Part shown: piece by piece, positions 6,723 through 6,955 of the stretch
Position numbering within the stretch: the stretch's first letter is position 1
Layout of the letters: each line of letters opens with the position of its first letter
From: Betaproteobacteria bacterium
GTDB taxonomy: Bacteria; Pseudomonadota; Gammaproteobacteria; Burkholderiales; Burkholderiaceae_C
Assembly: GCA_025354965.1 (NCBI GenBank)
Contig: JANXLW010000004.1
Span: 1 to 6,955 of the forward strand
Direction: 5' to 3'
Length of the DNA: 6,955 nt
The notes under the pieces: model-generated
Databases searched by the model: none
What the model saw: only the letters and a program-made list of their open reading frames with translations
What the model was told of the DNA's origin: nothing
Made by a program: the position numbers and the translations under genes

Positions 6723-6728
6723 TATAAT
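6723..6728 (+). promoter_or_regulatory. -10 box of a probable hutC promoter
   Basis: A perfect TATAAT lies two bases after the operator palindrome and 19 bases before the first hutC ATG. The -35 region is weak: near 6699-6705 only TAGTGTA is seen. The operator fills the -35 to -10 spacer, which fits autorepression of hutC. Transcription from here would begin near 6735, leaving a short leader and favouring the second ATG (6766) as start. Confidence 0.55.
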
Positions 6729-6747
6729 ATCGGGAAAACCCTGATTC

Positions 6748-6955
6748 ATGAAGAAAAGTTTTGCCATGCCAAACCTGACCCCTGCCAAACTGCCGGCCTA
6801 CGAACAGGTCAAGGCGTTCGTCAAAGCCCAGATCACCCAGGGCGTCTGGCGACCCGGCGATGCCGTGCCCAGCGAGGCCGCATTGCAGCAGAAGTTTGGC
6901 GTCAGCCGCATGACGATCAATCGGGCCGTCAAGGAGTTGGCGGTGGAAGGCTTGG
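6748..6955 (+). CDS. hutC: HutC, GntR-family repressor of histidine utilisation, partial (N-terminus only)
   Basis: The frame opens at ATG 6748, just after an in-frame TGA at 6742, and runs off the window after 69 codons. Residues 16-69 are a GntR-type winged helix-turn-helix: PAYEQVKAFVKAQI, then GVWRPGDAVPSEAALQQKFGVSR and MTINRAVKELAVEGL (the block is shown in pieces). The GxWxPGDxxPSE...FGVSRMTINRA pattern is that of the HutC subfamily, and divergence from hutU makes the assignment firm. HutC represses hut genes until urocanate binds its C-terminal UTRA domain, which is not visible here. The start is uncertain: ATG 6766 (codon 7) has a purine-rich stretch upstream (AAGAAAAG) and may be the true one. 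Neither start has a strong Shine-Dalgarno sequence. Confidence 0.93.
   Translation, partial: MKKSFAMPNLTPAKLPAYEQVKAFVKAQITQGVWRPGDAVPSEAALQQKFGVSRMTINRAVKELAVEGL

Noticed and set aside
1..6955. CRISPR array, tRNA, rRNA, insertion sequence or phage features
   Set aside because: I saw no spaced direct repeats, tRNA-like cloverleaf, transposase motif or terminal inverted repeats on either strand.

Overview
The window looks like chromosomal DNA from a GC-rich betaproteobacterium. The G/C-ending codons, the hutC/hutUH arrangement and the style of the proteins suggest the Comamonadaceae (Rhodoferax/Polaromonas type), but this is inferred from protein character and no database was searched. Five large genes are recognisable, plus one unrecognised small gene, one possible tiny ORF and several regulatory-looking sequences.

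Right part (3377-6955): the histidine utilisation (hut) locus. The start of hutC, a GntR-family repressor, runs rightward off the window. hutU (urocanate hydratase) and hutH (histidine ammonia-lyase) run leftward as a tight operon with one base between them. The 85-bp hutC-hutU intergenic region holds a 16-bp near-palindrome of the HutC operator kind and a perfect TATAAT box reading towards hutC. Together HutH and HutU convert histidine to urocanate and then to imidazolonepropionate. The genes for the later steps (hutI, hutF/hutG and so on) are not in the window and may lie beyond hutC.

Middle part (2590-3380): a rightward gene for an unrecognised 132-residue protein with a textbook Shine-Dalgarno sequence. 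It ends tail-to-tail with hutH, and the two stop codons share one CTAG. Upstream is a visibly AT-richer stretch of about 200 bp with a perfect 12-bp palindrome and, right beside it, a long inverted repeat. This lies between the small gene (rightward) and the MFS transporter gene (leftward), so it could be a shared divergent control region or a small acquired segment.

Left part (1-2710, leftward): a possible 42-codon ORF overlaps the start of a 12-helix MFS transporter of the TCR/Tet drug:H+ antiporter type. After a 124-bp gap comes a TldD/PmbA-family metalloprotease with an intact HExxxH zinc motif, cut by the window edge.

Most of the window is ordinary metabolism. The parts that deserve attention are the small unknown gene, its palindromic upstream region and the tiny ORF before the transporter.
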